DNA of 64,000 nucleotides from CAZICM01 sp964537685 (lineage in GTDB: Bacteria; Myxococcota_A; Polyangia; Polyangiales; Polyangiaceae): contig CAZICM010000005.1 of the NCBI GenBank assembly GCA_964537685.1, positions 186,001-250,000 on the forward strand, in the 5' to 3' direction. Each line of letters opens with the position of its first letter. The first letter of the stretch is position 1. The position numbers and the translations under genes are program-made. The notes beneath the pieces are model-generated. The model was not told the origin of the DNA and ran no database searches. It saw only the letters and a program-made list of their open reading frames with translations. Of the stretch, positions 32,670 through 41,288 are shown piece by piece.

Positions 32670-35227
32670 GTTTTCTTACGGGGGGCCGTCATTTCGTAGA
32701 CATGCTCGAGAAAGTCTGGAAGCAAAAGGGCGTGAATCACCCAGAATCCGCCTTCGCCCAGGCTTCGAAATTTGGTCCCCTGAAGCGCTTCTTCGTCTTC
32801 ATGCTCGTGCAGATACACAAATGCATGCTTGCCTTTTTCCAAATACCAATGACGCGCGGCCTCCAATAGCTCGGCATAGGCTTCCTTGCCCTCGGGCCGA
32901 AGCGCAAAAAGCCTTACGCTGTCGAGCAGCCGGAATAAATTCGTTCCCGACTCGCCGCTCTCAACGACGGCAACCGCAATGGGTTCGCCATAGAGGCGCG
33001 CCGCCAAAATAGTTCGCTCCCGTTCAAAGCCAACACTGCGCCATAGTCTGGATACACCGCCCAGCTCCACAAAATCAGGCGCGAAATCGAGCGCTTCCGC
33101 AAAGGGATAGGAGCGCGCCCGGTGCACATGCTCGATGAGGCGCTCTTCTTCGTCGAGCGTCGCTTTTCCAACGCGATATCGGCCAGGCGCAGGCACAATA
33201 GGCTCGGCCGATGAGGCTTCCATTAATCGAAATGGCCGCACATACGATAGTCCTGTCGCCTCATGGCGCGTTCCAAAATCCAAATGGCACATGCGCGACC
33301 AGGGCACGGTGGTATCGACAAAGGCCATCATCCATCGGAAATCGGCATCGATTTGAGGATGTTCAAGCGCGCGGAGATAAATATCCCTGAGAATTTGCCG
33401 CGAATCGGCGATACCAGGCGCGCGGCCCGGCCTTTTCGCGAGCTGATGAACCATCCATGTGCCGTGATAAGCCTTGAGCAGCGAAATAGAAGCCTCGACG
33501 CCGCGCTGGGAGGGCCACGCCACTTGCCACATGATCTGAGGCGCATTGCCAGCCCGGCGTCCTACCGTAATAAAGCTTGATTTCAAGGGTTCGAATTGAT
33601 CGGGCGTCTTGCCGGACAATTGAAAATATCCCGAGGACTCAAAGAGATGCCATACGGGCTCAGGCGCTCCAATGCCGCTTTTTAAGGTTCCGTGCAGCTC
33701 TTCTGAAACCAATTGAACCCATAAGGGTTCGTCCACAACGGAGCGCGGCGATACTTGTACGCCGCACAGGGATAATTCGCCTTTTTGCTTGGGCTGAGCC
33801 ACATAGCGAATCTGGCCCCGCAGCCGGATCGTCGCACCGCCCGAAACTTCGACGATCATCTCGGAAATCTCGAGTCCGGGAAACACCAAATCTTCGTCGC
33901 GATCGGCTTCAAAGCTTAGGCCCGCATAGGAAATATCGCGGACTTTGCGCCGGGGAAGCGATAGCTCCGGCCATAATGGATGACGGAATTGAACCGAAAT
34001 CGGCGTGCGTACCAATACGCGCCTGAATCCTCTGTGCCGAATTCGTTCAATATACGTTGGTAATGGAGTTATGGCCGTACCATCGGCTTCGAATTGCACG
34101 CTCGGAAATGAAAAGCGATGAATGGAATTGTAGCCCACCATTTCGATCGCGTATGGAGGCGTTCCCCAATTTCCATTGGATGTCCATGCAATTTTACCGG
34201 GTTCGCCTTTTTCAATGCGCAGGGCTCGTACAACCGAATTGCTGCCCTGCAGCATGCCCTCAATCCCCTCGTAGAGAAGCATCGCGACAAGCGCAGAAAC
34301 CCGTTCAGGCGCGTCGATATGCTCGCGCGACATCACCAGGCTCCGGGCCGGCTCTATTGTTCCTTCGCGCAGCAGTGAGTGCACCAAATCCAAGATTTGG
34401 CGGCCAATGCTCAGCGACACGCCAACGAGCTGAAGCCCGATCAATGGCGGCTCTTCAGACGTTTCGGGGTGAATCGCGACAATCTGAGCGAGTAGCGGGC
34501 CAATTTGATGATTTTTGCCAATCAATGTGATGCGCACAGGCGCATGCAGCGAATATTCCGCTGCTTTTTCGCTCACCAGCCAAAGCGCGGCCAGGCTTAG
34601 GCGAACCACCGGACAAGGTTCGGCATCCGGGCCGTCCAGCTTTGCCCAAATGCCTTCTTTTCCCTCTACAATCCGATACCCGGGACCCGCATCACCGCTG
34701 ACCCGCGCCACGCGCAGCGAAAGCGGCGCTTCAGAAATAGGCCCTTCCGACATGACGCCTTGAGCGCGCGCCGACACAGGCCCCGATGGCGGGGGATCGG
34801 AATACCGGCGGGATGTCGGTCCACCCGAAAGAAGTGGCACGTCTCCCCATCTTCGTGAAATAGAACCATCGGATACAGGCGATATACTTGGATGCCTCGA
34901 GCGTCTTAAGTCGAGAGAGCTTCCGCTCGGCGATGAACGGGGCGGGCCTAGTGGATCGGCGGGGACATCCATCGCCTCTGCACCACCGGCTCCCCACCCT
35001 TGCTCGTTCATCCAGTGTGTGTCTAGGCGGCGCGAAAGCGGCCCTTCTTCGTCTTCGCCCGCCGGCGGGTGGGCCGCGGCCCTCGCCATTTCCGCCAGAG
35101 GCTGCACGGGCATCTCTTCCGCGTTTTCATCGAATTTCGGCGGCAAAATACCAGCGCCCAGCTCTTGCTTTCGGCGCGAGCGCGACTCCGAGGACACCGG
35201 CGCGCCTGAGGCGGGAGGCTCAGTCAT
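32666..35227 (-). CDS. PilZ domain plus acyltransferase-like C-terminus, long disordered N-terminus
   Basis: An 853-residue protein. The first 165 residues are low-complexity with recurrent Ser-Arg-Arg patches (GPLSRRLD, GSISRRWGD, GPTSRRYSD). A second region at about 170-350 is beta-rich and unassigned. A PilZ domain follows at about 385-500, with RRVLVRTPISVQF giving the RxxxR motif and RDISYAGLSF the DxSxxG motif, so cyclic di-GMP binding is plausible. The C-terminal 330 residues (WHLFESSGYFQLSGKTPD, GTWMVHQLAKRPG, RYRVGKATLDEEERLIEHV, ERTILAARLYGEPIAVAVVE) resemble a GNAT/N-acyltransferase-type fold, less certainly. It is translationally coupled to the ThiF/nitroreductase gene. A second-messenger-controlled acyl transfer is a reasonable guess. 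Confidence 0.7.
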   Translation of the reverse strand: MTEPPASGAPVSSESRSRRKQELGAGILPPKFDENAEEMPVQPLAEMARAAAHPPAGEDEEGPLSRRLDTHWMNEQGWGAGGAEAMDVPADPLGPPRSSPSGSSLDLRRSRHPSISPVSDGSISRRWGDVPLLSGGPTSRRYSDPPPSGPVSARAQGVMSEGPISEAPLSLRVARVSGDAGPGYRIVEGKEGIWAKLDGPDAEPCPVVRLSLAALWLVSEKAAEYSLHAPVRITLIGKNHQIGPLLAQIVAIHPETSEEPPLIGLQLVGVSLSIGRQILDLVHSLLREGTIEPARSLVMSREHIDAPERVSALVAMLLYEGIEGMLQGSNSVVRALRIEKGEPGKIAWTSNGNWGTPPYAIEMVGYNSIHRFSFPSVQFEADGTAITPLPTYIERIRHRGFRRVLVRTPISVQFRHPLWPELSLPRRKVRDISYAGLSFEADRDEDLVFPGLEISEMIVEVSGGATIRLRGQIRYVAQPKQKGELSLCGVQVSPRSVVDEPLWVQLVSEELHGTLKSGIGAPEPVWHLFESSGYFQLSGKTPDQFEPLKSSFITVGRRAGNAPQIMWQVAWPSQRGVEASISLLKAYHGTWMVHQLAKRPGRAPGIADSRQILRDIYLRALEHPQIDADFRWMMAFVDTTVPWSRMCHLDFGTRHEATGLSYVRPFRLMEASSAEPIVPAPGRYRVGKATLDEEERLIEHVHRARSYPFAEALDFAPDFVELGGVSRLWRSVGFERERTILAARLYGEPIAVAVVESGESGTNLFRLLDSVRLFALRPEGKEAYAELLEAARHWYLEKGKHAFVYLHEHEDEEALQGTKFRSLGEGGFWVIHALLLPDFLEHVYEMTAPRKKT

Positions 35228-35562
35228 GACGAACTGCCTTACTGGTTTTCATGACGCGCCTCCCACGTAGCGATCTCCAGTTCTGAAACCAGGTCTACAA
35301 CGGGGCTCCGCATATTTAAGCCCGCCCTGGCGTGAGACCCGAGCCGAAATAATCGCCGGAAACAAATGTACTGCCCATGCCGGCAGCACGGTGTATTGGG
35401 CTTTTTTTCGGCGCGGAACGACAAGCTTTGAAGGTAGGTGAACGCGAAGAAGTGTGTCAAGCGCTGCCCGGCGGGCGCTTCATACTTGATTTAACCGTGT
35501 GCAAGTGGGTTTTATTGATCTTCAATTCTTTAATAACGGTTTGATTGACCGTAACGCCGATA
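35228..35562. other. Intergenic region upstream of the PilZ/acyltransferase gene
   Basis: About 335 bp without a convincing gene. A minus-strand ORF ending at 35239, 12 bp before the downstream ATG, could encode a short peptide ending MRSPVVDLVSELEIATWEAR plus HENQ, but no ribosome site precedes it. The promoter for the downstream pair is expected here. A T-rich run occurs near 35402-35408. Confidence 0.35.
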
Positions 35563-35991
35563 TTAGGGTGAGGCCATTTTTGCCTTGAGCTTTGGGACGA
35601 GCTGTTCAATCTCGACCATTTGCGATTCGGGAACCTCGAGATAGGCCAGCGCCTGCTGAATATGATCGGGCGCGAATGCGCGGGCAATGGGGCGAAACCA
35701 GCCGATGGCCGTTACAACGCCGCGCACAAACGAAGAGCGCGTAATGATGGCCGTACGAACGCAATCAGGGTTTTTGCGCATCCAGTCGGCAACCACTTCA
35801 TTCATGCGCATTCGCTGTGTTGCGGTGGGAGCCCCGCCTTCGGTGAGAATCAAAAAGCGCATGCTCATTCCGCGCTCGAAATAGCGCTGATGCGCATTTA
35901 AGTATTCTTCCCATTCCTCGTCGCTTGGCGGGTTTTTCGTGTGCAACGCTACAGTGACCTGACCGATGGTCGCAAACACCATATTTCTCAT
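35563..35991 (-). CDS. STAS/SpoIIAA-like hypothetical protein
   Basis: A 142-residue protein. Its pattern (VFATIGQVTVALHTKNPPSDEEWEEYLNAH, RFLILTEGGAPTATQRMRMNEVV, VRTAIITRSSFVRGVVTAIGWF, IRAFAPDHIQQALAYLEVPE) fits the alpha/beta STAS-like fold common as orphan proteins in Myxococcota, often used as partners in signalling. The 'LTEGGAPTATQR' segment is a recurring feature of that group as I remember it. No catalytic site is evident. Its ATG overlaps the stop of a 33-codon ORF. The sensor kinase further upstream is on the same strand but 367 bp away. Confidence 0.55.
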   Translation of the reverse strand: MRNMVFATIGQVTVALHTKNPPSDEEWEEYLNAHQRYFERGMSMRFLILTEGGAPTATQRMRMNEVVADWMRKNPDCVRTAIITRSSFVRGVVTAIGWFRPIARAFAPDHIQQALAYLEVPESQMVEIEQLVPKLKAKMASP

Positions 35992-36089
35992 GGCGCCCGC
36001 CTCAAGGACGCGGCGGCCAATTGCAAAATCGGCGCCGTTCGCCTTAAAAACGCTTCAACAGATGCCGCGGAGATCAGATCTTGCTCCAT
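35988..36089 (-). CDS. Candidate small ORF (33 aa) overlapping the STAS-like gene
   Basis: ATG-to-TGA ORF, MEQDLISAASVEAFLRRTAP followed by ILQLAAASLRRAP, predicted amphipathic helix. Its TGA overlaps the STAS-like ATG as ATGA, the same coupling used by real gene pairs in this window. AGGA directly precedes the ATG and GGAGAG lies further up. Might be a coupling peptide or a small partner; could be chance. Confidence 0.4.
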   Translation of the reverse strand: MEQDLISAASVEAFLRRTAPILQLAAASLRRAP

Positions 36090-36358
36090 TCCTATCGGCT
36101 CTCCAAACCCACCCTGCTCAAGCTAGATTAACCTTCGATTCTTTTCCTGTTGGTTCCGCATCCATCTTGCCTGCGCGCCGTCATTCAACGTCATTCAACG
36201 TCATTCAACGTTAATAAAAGCCAATGGCGCACCGAGAACCCATTCAACGGATATACATACCGAAAGCCCGTTTGATTGACAAGGATTACGCACCTTCGAA
36301 CATGCGTTGACCAAGCACGGTGAGAGGGACAAGCCCCTTACCACGGCGATATGGGCGT
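36090..36358. other. Intergenic region between sensor kinase and STAS-like gene
   Basis: Holds the decamer repeat array (36181-36210) and a fourth partial copy at 36241-36249, but no credible gene and no clear terminator for the sensor kinase gene that ends at 36359. The promoter of the STAS-like gene should lie here. Confidence 0.45.
36181..36210. repeat. Three perfect tandem decamers TCATTCAACG
   Basis: TCATTCAACG is repeated three times without interruption, and CATTCAACG occurs again at 36241-36249, 31 bp further on. The 10-bp period places each copy on the same face of the helix, as expected for cooperative binding of a regulator upstream of the STAS-like gene. Far too few copies for an origin iteron array or a CRISPR. 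Confidence 0.85.
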
Positions 36359-38059
36359 TCAAATTTCAATGCTCTTGGGAGGATGCTGAAAACCTGCTCC
36401 CGCGAAAGGCGGGCCCGGAATGCATATGCGAAAGCGTGCGCCGCCGAGAGGCGAATCCAAGGCGTCAATCGATCCCCCGTGATCGACAATGATTTTTTTT
36501 ACAATGCTCAACCCTAGGCCCGTACCGTCCGCTTTGGTCGTGACATAAGGCTCAAATAGGCTGTCCCGAACGTCTCCGGGAATTCCGCCGCCATTGTCGT
36601 CGATGTTAATGATGTATTCGCCGGCAGCCGAAATCGCATGAATTTGAATGATGCCTTTACGCTGAGCTCCGCCGGCTGGGGGCAGCCGTATCGCCTGAGC
36701 TGCGTTGGACATCAAATTGGTGAGCACCCGGTGCATCATTTCCCGGTCCAAAAGCGCGGGCATCGGGCCGCCGGGGATATCGAATTGAATTGAGATATCG
36801 CGAAACAGCGCGTCGTCGCCCCGATCGCTTTGGCTGTCTTCAGCATTTCTTTCATAGGCCGCCAAATGGGCGCTCTGTTCGCGGAGAAACTCGCCGAGAT
36901 CGTCGTTTTTTAGTTCGGCCTGGGGAAGCCGCGCAAAGCTCGCGAATTCAGAAACAAGGCGGCGCAGGCTGGATACCTCTTCAAACACGACTTCCAGCGT
37001 GGTCTCCAAAATGCGTTTGAATTCGGTATCATCGCCCGTATACCTGCGATGGCATTCTTCAACAGCCAATTGAATTGGTGTTAATGGATTTTTTATTTCG
37101 TGAGCGAGCCTTCTTGCCATTTTTTGCCATTCGCTCATGCGCTGCAAAAACTCAATGCGGGCGCGGCTTCGGGCGAGTTCTTCCAGCATGTGGTTAAAGG
37201 CTCGCCCCAATTCGCTGACTTCGTCGTTTCCGCGCTCAGAAACACGCACGCTTAAATCGCCGTCGGCCACCGGTTTGGTCGCCTCGGCGAGGCGCGCAAT
37301 GCGCTCTGTCACCGGCCGCACGACAAGAATGCCTGCAATGATGGCCAATACAATCGTGAATCCTAACAATACAGCAAATACATCGCGGTATGTTTCATCG
37401 AGATAGTGTTCACGCTTATCGCGTGCGAATTCATCGTATGTTTTTGCAAATTCTTGAAGACCTTCGAGTTCGTCGAAGCGCTGCCGGGGCGTGGTGAGGG
37501 TAGCGGCGAGGATGGAAGGCTCATCCTCGATTTCGCAGGGCTCGCTGGGTTCGCCTCCGCCCAGGGTTCTGCGCACCGAGAGGGTACGCTCCTTGGCCGG
37601 ATCGATCTCGAAGCCGCGGGTATGGGAAGCCCAGGCGACGCCTTCGCAGGTCTCGAGCGAAAGAGAGACAATGCCGGGATAGGTTTCGATGAGCCTTTTG
37701 AGTTCGGCGGAGGCGGCGCCTTGATCGCGGGACTGCACATGCTTCCGAAGGCTTTCGCTATGCGCCATGACTTCGGTTTGGAGGCGCATGCTGTGCTTGA
37801 TGGCGGCGGCGAGTTCGCTGTAGACGCCGAGAGCGCGGTGGAGATGAGCGCTGAATTCAGGCTGGAAGGCGGCGGCCGATACGCGCTGAATGATGGTGCG
37901 CGCAATAACCACGGCGAAGACCAGAGGAATGAGGGCCGTCACGAGAATAGCGGCGACGACACGGCGTTCGGTGCGGCCGAAAAATGTCCTGCCCGGCCCG
38001 CGCCCTTTGGGCTTTGGGCGGGGGATGGTTTGGGGTTCGCCGTCTTTGGATTGCGCCAT
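36359..38059 (-). CDS. Sensor histidine kinase, NtrY-like
   Basis: A 566-residue membrane sensor kinase. A basic N-terminus (PRPKPKGRGPGRTFFGR) is followed by TM1 at about 33-54 and a periplasmic domain of about 170 residues (GIVSLSLETCEGVAWAS), then TM2 at about 226-248. HAMP is at about 248-300 (VRPVTERIARLAEATKPVADGDLSVRV). The HisKA segment WQKMARRLAHEIKNPLTPIQ puts the phospho-accepting His at 320; the ATPase domain has LTNLMSNAAQAI, DDNGGGIPGD and GTGLGLSIVKKIIVDHGG. The WQKMARRLAHEIKNPLTPI form is characteristic of NtrY-type kinases. No response regulator is adjacent, so it is an orphan here. glmS starts upstream on the same strand, and the gap to the glmS stop is 18 bp. Confidence 0.9.
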   Translation of the reverse strand: MAQSKDGEPQTIPRPKPKGRGPGRTFFGRTERRVVAAILVTALIPLVFAVVIARTIIQRVSAAAFQPEFSAHLHRALGVYSELAAAIKHSMRLQTEVMAHSESLRKHVQSRDQGAASAELKRLIETYPGIVSLSLETCEGVAWASHTRGFEIDPAKERTLSVRRTLGGGEPSEPCEIEDEPSILAATLTTPRQRFDELEGLQEFAKTYDEFARDKREHYLDETYRDVFAVLLGFTIVLAIIAGILVVRPVTERIARLAEATKPVADGDLSVRVSERGNDEVSELGRAFNHMLEELARSRARIEFLQRMSEWQKMARRLAHEIKNPLTPIQLAVEECHRRYTGDDTEFKRILETTLEVVFEEVSSLRRLVSEFASFARLPQAELKNDDLGEFLREQSAHLAAYERNAEDSQSDRGDDALFRDISIQFDIPGGPMPALLDREMMHRVLTNLMSNAAQAIRLPPAGGAQRKGIIQIHAISAAGEYIINIDDNGGGIPGDVRDSLFEPYVTTKADGTGLGLSIVKKIIVDHGGSIDALDSPLGGARFRICIPGPPFAGAGFQHPPKSIEI

Positions 38060-38077
38060 GCTCCGCGCCGGAAAGCC

Positions 38078-39910
38078 TTACTCAACCGTTACGGTTTTCG
38101 CGAGATTTCTAGGCTGATCGACATCGTTGCCCTTTAGGTTGGCGACGAAATAAGAAAGCATCTGAAGCGGCAAGACCGTCAAGAGGGGCAGCACTTCATC
38201 CGCTGCTTGGGGAATCCAAATAATGTCCTGCGCAAGCTCCATGATCTCTTCATCGCCGCGTGTCGCGATGGCGATGACATGGCCGTCTCTCGCCCGCACT
38301 TCCTGCACATTCGACAAGGTTTTTTCGTAGTGGCTGTCTTTGGGACAGATGACAACCACAGGCATTTTTTCGTCGATCAGCGCGATCGGGCCGTGTTTCA
38401 TTTCGCCCGCCGCATAGCCTTCGGCGTGGGCATACGAGATTTCTTTGAGCTTGAGCGCGCCTTCGAGAGCAATGGGAAATCCAAGTCCTCGCCCTAGAAA
38501 CAGCACATCGGCCGCGCTCTTGATGCGCTTGGCTACGGCGTGCACATAGTCGGCATCGCCCAGCACTTCGCGCATTTGGCTGGGCACATGGTTGAGCGCC
38601 GTAAGAACGTGTTCCGCGCGCTCTTTGCTAAGGGTTCCGCGCTGCCTTCCCAAGTAGAGGGCGAGGAGCAAAAGCGCCGTAAGCTGGGCGGTGAAGCATT
38701 TGGTGGACGCCACGCCGATTTCAGGGCCGGCGTGGGTGTAGAGCGCTCCATCCGAAAGCCTTGGAATGGCGCTGTCGAGTACGTTTGCAACGGCGAGCAC
38801 GGTGGCTCCGGCGGCCTTTGCGGACTTCACCGCGGCGATGGTGTCGGCGGTTTCACCGGATTGGCTAACAGCCACGACCAGATCGTCTTCAAAGAAAATG
38901 GGATCGCGGTAGCGCACTTCACTCGCGAGCTCGACAAAGGTGGGTACGCGCGCAAGCTGCTCCAGCCAATAGCGGGCCGCCATCGCGGCGTGATGGCTGG
39001 TGCCGCAGGCGACGAAGTACACCCGCTTGATCGTCTTGGCCACATGGGGCGAAACGCCCATTTCCGTGGCGAATACGTTGGCTTCGCTCAGATCGATACG
39101 GCCGCGCAGCGTGGCTTCCACGACTTCGGGCTGTTCGTGGATCTCCTTGCGCATAAAGTGTTTGAACCCTCCGCGCTCGGCCTGCATCGGATTCCAGTCG
39201 ATGCGTTTGGGAGCTCTTTCGATGCTCTGCCCCGACAGCGCCGTGATACGCGCGCCGGAGGCTTTGAGTTCGGCGACATCGCCATCCTCCAAAAACACCA
39301 TGTCGCGCGTATGAGCGAGCAATGCAGGGATATCGCTTCCGCAGAGCATTTCGTCCTGGCCCAGGCCGATCACCAGGGGCGATCCGTAGCGGGCAACGAC
39401 AATGACATCGGGCTCATCGCGCGAGACGACGGCGATGGCGTAGGCTCCGCGCACATGCTGCAGCGCTTTTCGCACGGCTGAAAACAGCGGCGATACGCCG
39501 GCCGAAAGCTCGCGGGAAATTAAATGCGCGACGATTTCGGTGTCGGTGTCCGATAAAAACTTAAAGCCTTGACGCTCGAGCTCTTGGCGAAGCGGCAGAT
39601 GATTTTCGATGATGCCGTTGTGCACAACCGCCACGGGGCCCGCGACATGAGGGTGGGCGTTGGCTTCGCTGGGGCGGCCATGGGTGGCCCAGCGGGTGTG
39701 GCCGATGCCCGTTGAGCCGGCAAGAGGCCGTTTTTCAAGGGCATCGCGCAGGCGGGCCAGCTTGCCGAGGGTGCGGATGATTTCAATGCCCTTGCCATCG
39801 TGAATGGCGAGGCCGGCGGAGTCATAGCCTCGGTACTCCAATCGGCGCAGGCCATCGACAAGAATGGGAGCGGCGGTTTTTGATCCTACGTAGCCAACGA
39901 TTCCGCACAT
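38078..39910 (-). CDS. glmS: Glutamine-fructose-6-phosphate aminotransferase (isomerizing)
   Basis: First step of hexosamine synthesis: makes glucosamine 6-phosphate from fructose 6-phosphate and glutamine for cell wall and lipopolysaccharide. I start at MCGIVGYVGSK because Cys2 is the glutaminase nucleophile exposed after Met removal; the open frame extends upstream but without homology. The 610 residues match E. coli (609). Visible: RRLEYRGYDSAGLA, GHTRWATHGRPS, HNGIIEN in the glutaminase half; VACGTSHHAAMAARYW, SQSGETADTIAA and the C-terminal NLAKTVTVE in the two SIS domains. It lies 18 bp upstream of the sensor kinase gene. No glmS ribozyme is seen upstream. Confidence 0.97.
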   Translation of the reverse strand: MCGIVGYVGSKTAAPILVDGLRRLEYRGYDSAGLAIHDGKGIEIIRTLGKLARLRDALEKRPLAGSTGIGHTRWATHGRPSEANAHPHVAGPVAVVHNGIIENHLPLRQELERQGFKFLSDTDTEIVAHLISRELSAGVSPLFSAVRKALQHVRGAYAIAVVSRDEPDVIVVARYGSPLVIGLGQDEMLCGSDIPALLAHTRDMVFLEDGDVAELKASGARITALSGQSIERAPKRIDWNPMQAERGGFKHFMRKEIHEQPEVVEATLRGRIDLSEANVFATEMGVSPHVAKTIKRVYFVACGTSHHAAMAARYWLEQLARVPTFVELASEVRYRDPIFFEDDLVVAVSQSGETADTIAAVKSAKAAGATVLAVANVLDSAIPRLSDGALYTHAGPEIGVASTKCFTAQLTALLLLALYLGRQRGTLSKERAEHVLTALNHVPSQMREVLGDADYVHAVAKRIKSAADVLFLGRGLGFPIALEGALKLKEISYAHAEGYAAGEMKHGPIALIDEKMPVVVICPKDSHYEKTLSNVQEVRARDGHVIAIATRGDEEIMELAQDIIWIPQAADEVLPLLTVLPLQMLSYFVANLKGNDVDQPRNLAKTVTVE

Positions 39911-40079
39911 GATGTTGATTTTCTGAAATGGAGTTGAGTGTTTGGGTTGGGACAAAGGGGCATGTATCCGGGTTCTTGCACGGGGACGAAATTGTCGGCC
40001 GGCAATGAGCCGGGCGGCATCGCCAAATAGCTTGAAATAAAGCTTTTGCTGCACAGGGCGCGATGGCCCTGAAGTCCGC

Positions 40080-41267
40080 TTAGGTGCGGAGCGGCGGCCG
40101 ATTTTTTGACAAGGCAAACAGGAGCCCGGCGAGGACGGCGGCGAGAGCCGAAAGCTGCGCGGCCACCTTGAAGGAATGCGGGCCCCCTGCCCTTTCAAAC
40201 AAGGGTCCGAAACAGAAGACGCCAATCACACAGCCCACGGCGATGCCCGCGGAGAAGACGCCTTGGCCTGTCGCCAAGATGTGCGCGGGAACGCGGGCCC
40301 GGACATACGAAAGGGAAGCGATCCACATCACGCCAAAAGTAAGCGCATGCAGGGGCTGGGTTGCGATGAGAAGGTGCGGCTGTTCAATCGACGCGATGCA
40401 CAGCCAGCGCAGCGCAGCACCCGAAAACGCGAGCATGAGCAGCAGCGGAGGCCGGATACGCTCGACGGTTCCGCCCAAGAAGGCCATCAGGGCGATTTCA
40501 AACACCACGCCGGTGCTCCAAGCGATGCCTGTCGTCGCGGTGGAAACGCCCAGGTCGCGCAAGTGCAGGCTGAAGCAAATATCGTAGGCCGTGTGCGCGC
40601 ATTGGCCGATGATTGTGGCCAGCAAGAACAGCAAAAAATCGCCGCTTTTTAAGAGGTTTTTGGCCTCGCTCCACACGGGCGCGGGAGCTTGGGCAGAGGC
40701 GCGCGTGGGAAGTGCAAACGAGGCCAAAAAGCCCAGGACGAGCATGATTGAAATCGCCGTGGGTAATGCGGCCGCGCTCGAGGGATCGACGATGCGCCCC
40801 GATACGCTCGCCGTTACCAAAAATCCGAGCGATCCCCACCATCGTATGCTCGCGTAACTCTTGCCCTTGGCCTTGCTCTCTTCGAGGGCAATGACGTCCG
40901 CCATGGGAATTAAGGGCGAACGAAAAAAAGAATACATCGCCATAAGGGCGATCAATTCAATAAAATTTACTCCCCGGCCAAATAGAAAGGGTATAATACC
41001 CATTCCAACAAATGCCATTGCAGCGATTCCGCTTGCAATCCGAAGCATTTGTCCACGTAAATGCAAAGCATCGGCGAGCAATCCAAACAGCGGAGGGCCG
41101 ACGACACCCAAGGCGGGCGGGATCGCCATAACGATGCTCAAGTCCATGCCGCTGATGTGCTGAGCGCGGAGCCAGGGCGGGAAGAAAGGCAGGTAAATGC
41201 CCAGCATTCCCAGCATGCAGAAGTAGTAGACACGAAGCAGAATGAGGCGATGCGATGTAAACGGCAC
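40080..41267 (-). CDS. MFS transporter, HcaT/MFS_1-like
   Basis: Inner-membrane transporter of 395 residues with about 12 hydrophobic segments. The N-terminus (LRVYYFCMLGMLGIYLPFFPPWLRA) and the RSPLIPMADVIALEE ... GKSYASIRWWGSLGFLV region are typical of the HcaT/nucleoside:H+ symporter-like group (PF12832, by recollection). The start is a GTG; no strong ribosome site precedes it. Only 21 bp separates it from the divergent downstream gene. A 3-phenylpropionate-type or nucleoside substrate is suggested by family only. Its product may have nothing to do with glmS, which follows on the same strand after 169 bp. Confidence 0.82.
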   Translation of the reverse strand: MPFTSHRLILLRVYYFCMLGMLGIYLPFFPPWLRAQHISGMDLSIVMAIPPALGVVGPPLFGLLADALHLRGQMLRIASGIAAMAFVGMGIIPFLFGRGVNFIELIALMAMYSFFRSPLIPMADVIALEESKAKGKSYASIRWWGSLGFLVTASVSGRIVDPSSAAALPTAISIMLVLGFLASFALPTRASAQAPAPVWSEAKNLLKSGDFLLFLLATIIGQCAHTAYDICFSLHLRDLGVSTATTGIAWSTGVVFEIALMAFLGGTVERIRPPLLLMLAFSGAALRWLCIASIEQPHLLIATQPLHALTFGVMWIASLSYVRARVPAHILATGQGVFSAGIAVGCVIGVFCFGPLFERAGGPHSFKVAAQLSALAAVLAGLLFALSKNRPPLRT

Positions 41268-41288
41268 AGATCTGAGGCGGGGAATCGA

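Noticed and set aside
36181..36210. CRISPR-like array or origin iterons
   Set aside because: Units are only 10 bp, there are no spacers and only three perfect copies; no replication gene is near.
39911..40079. A glmS ribozyme or riboswitch ahead of glmS
   Set aside because: The 169-bp gap shows no conserved glmS ribozyme core, and that ribozyme is mainly known from Firmicutes.
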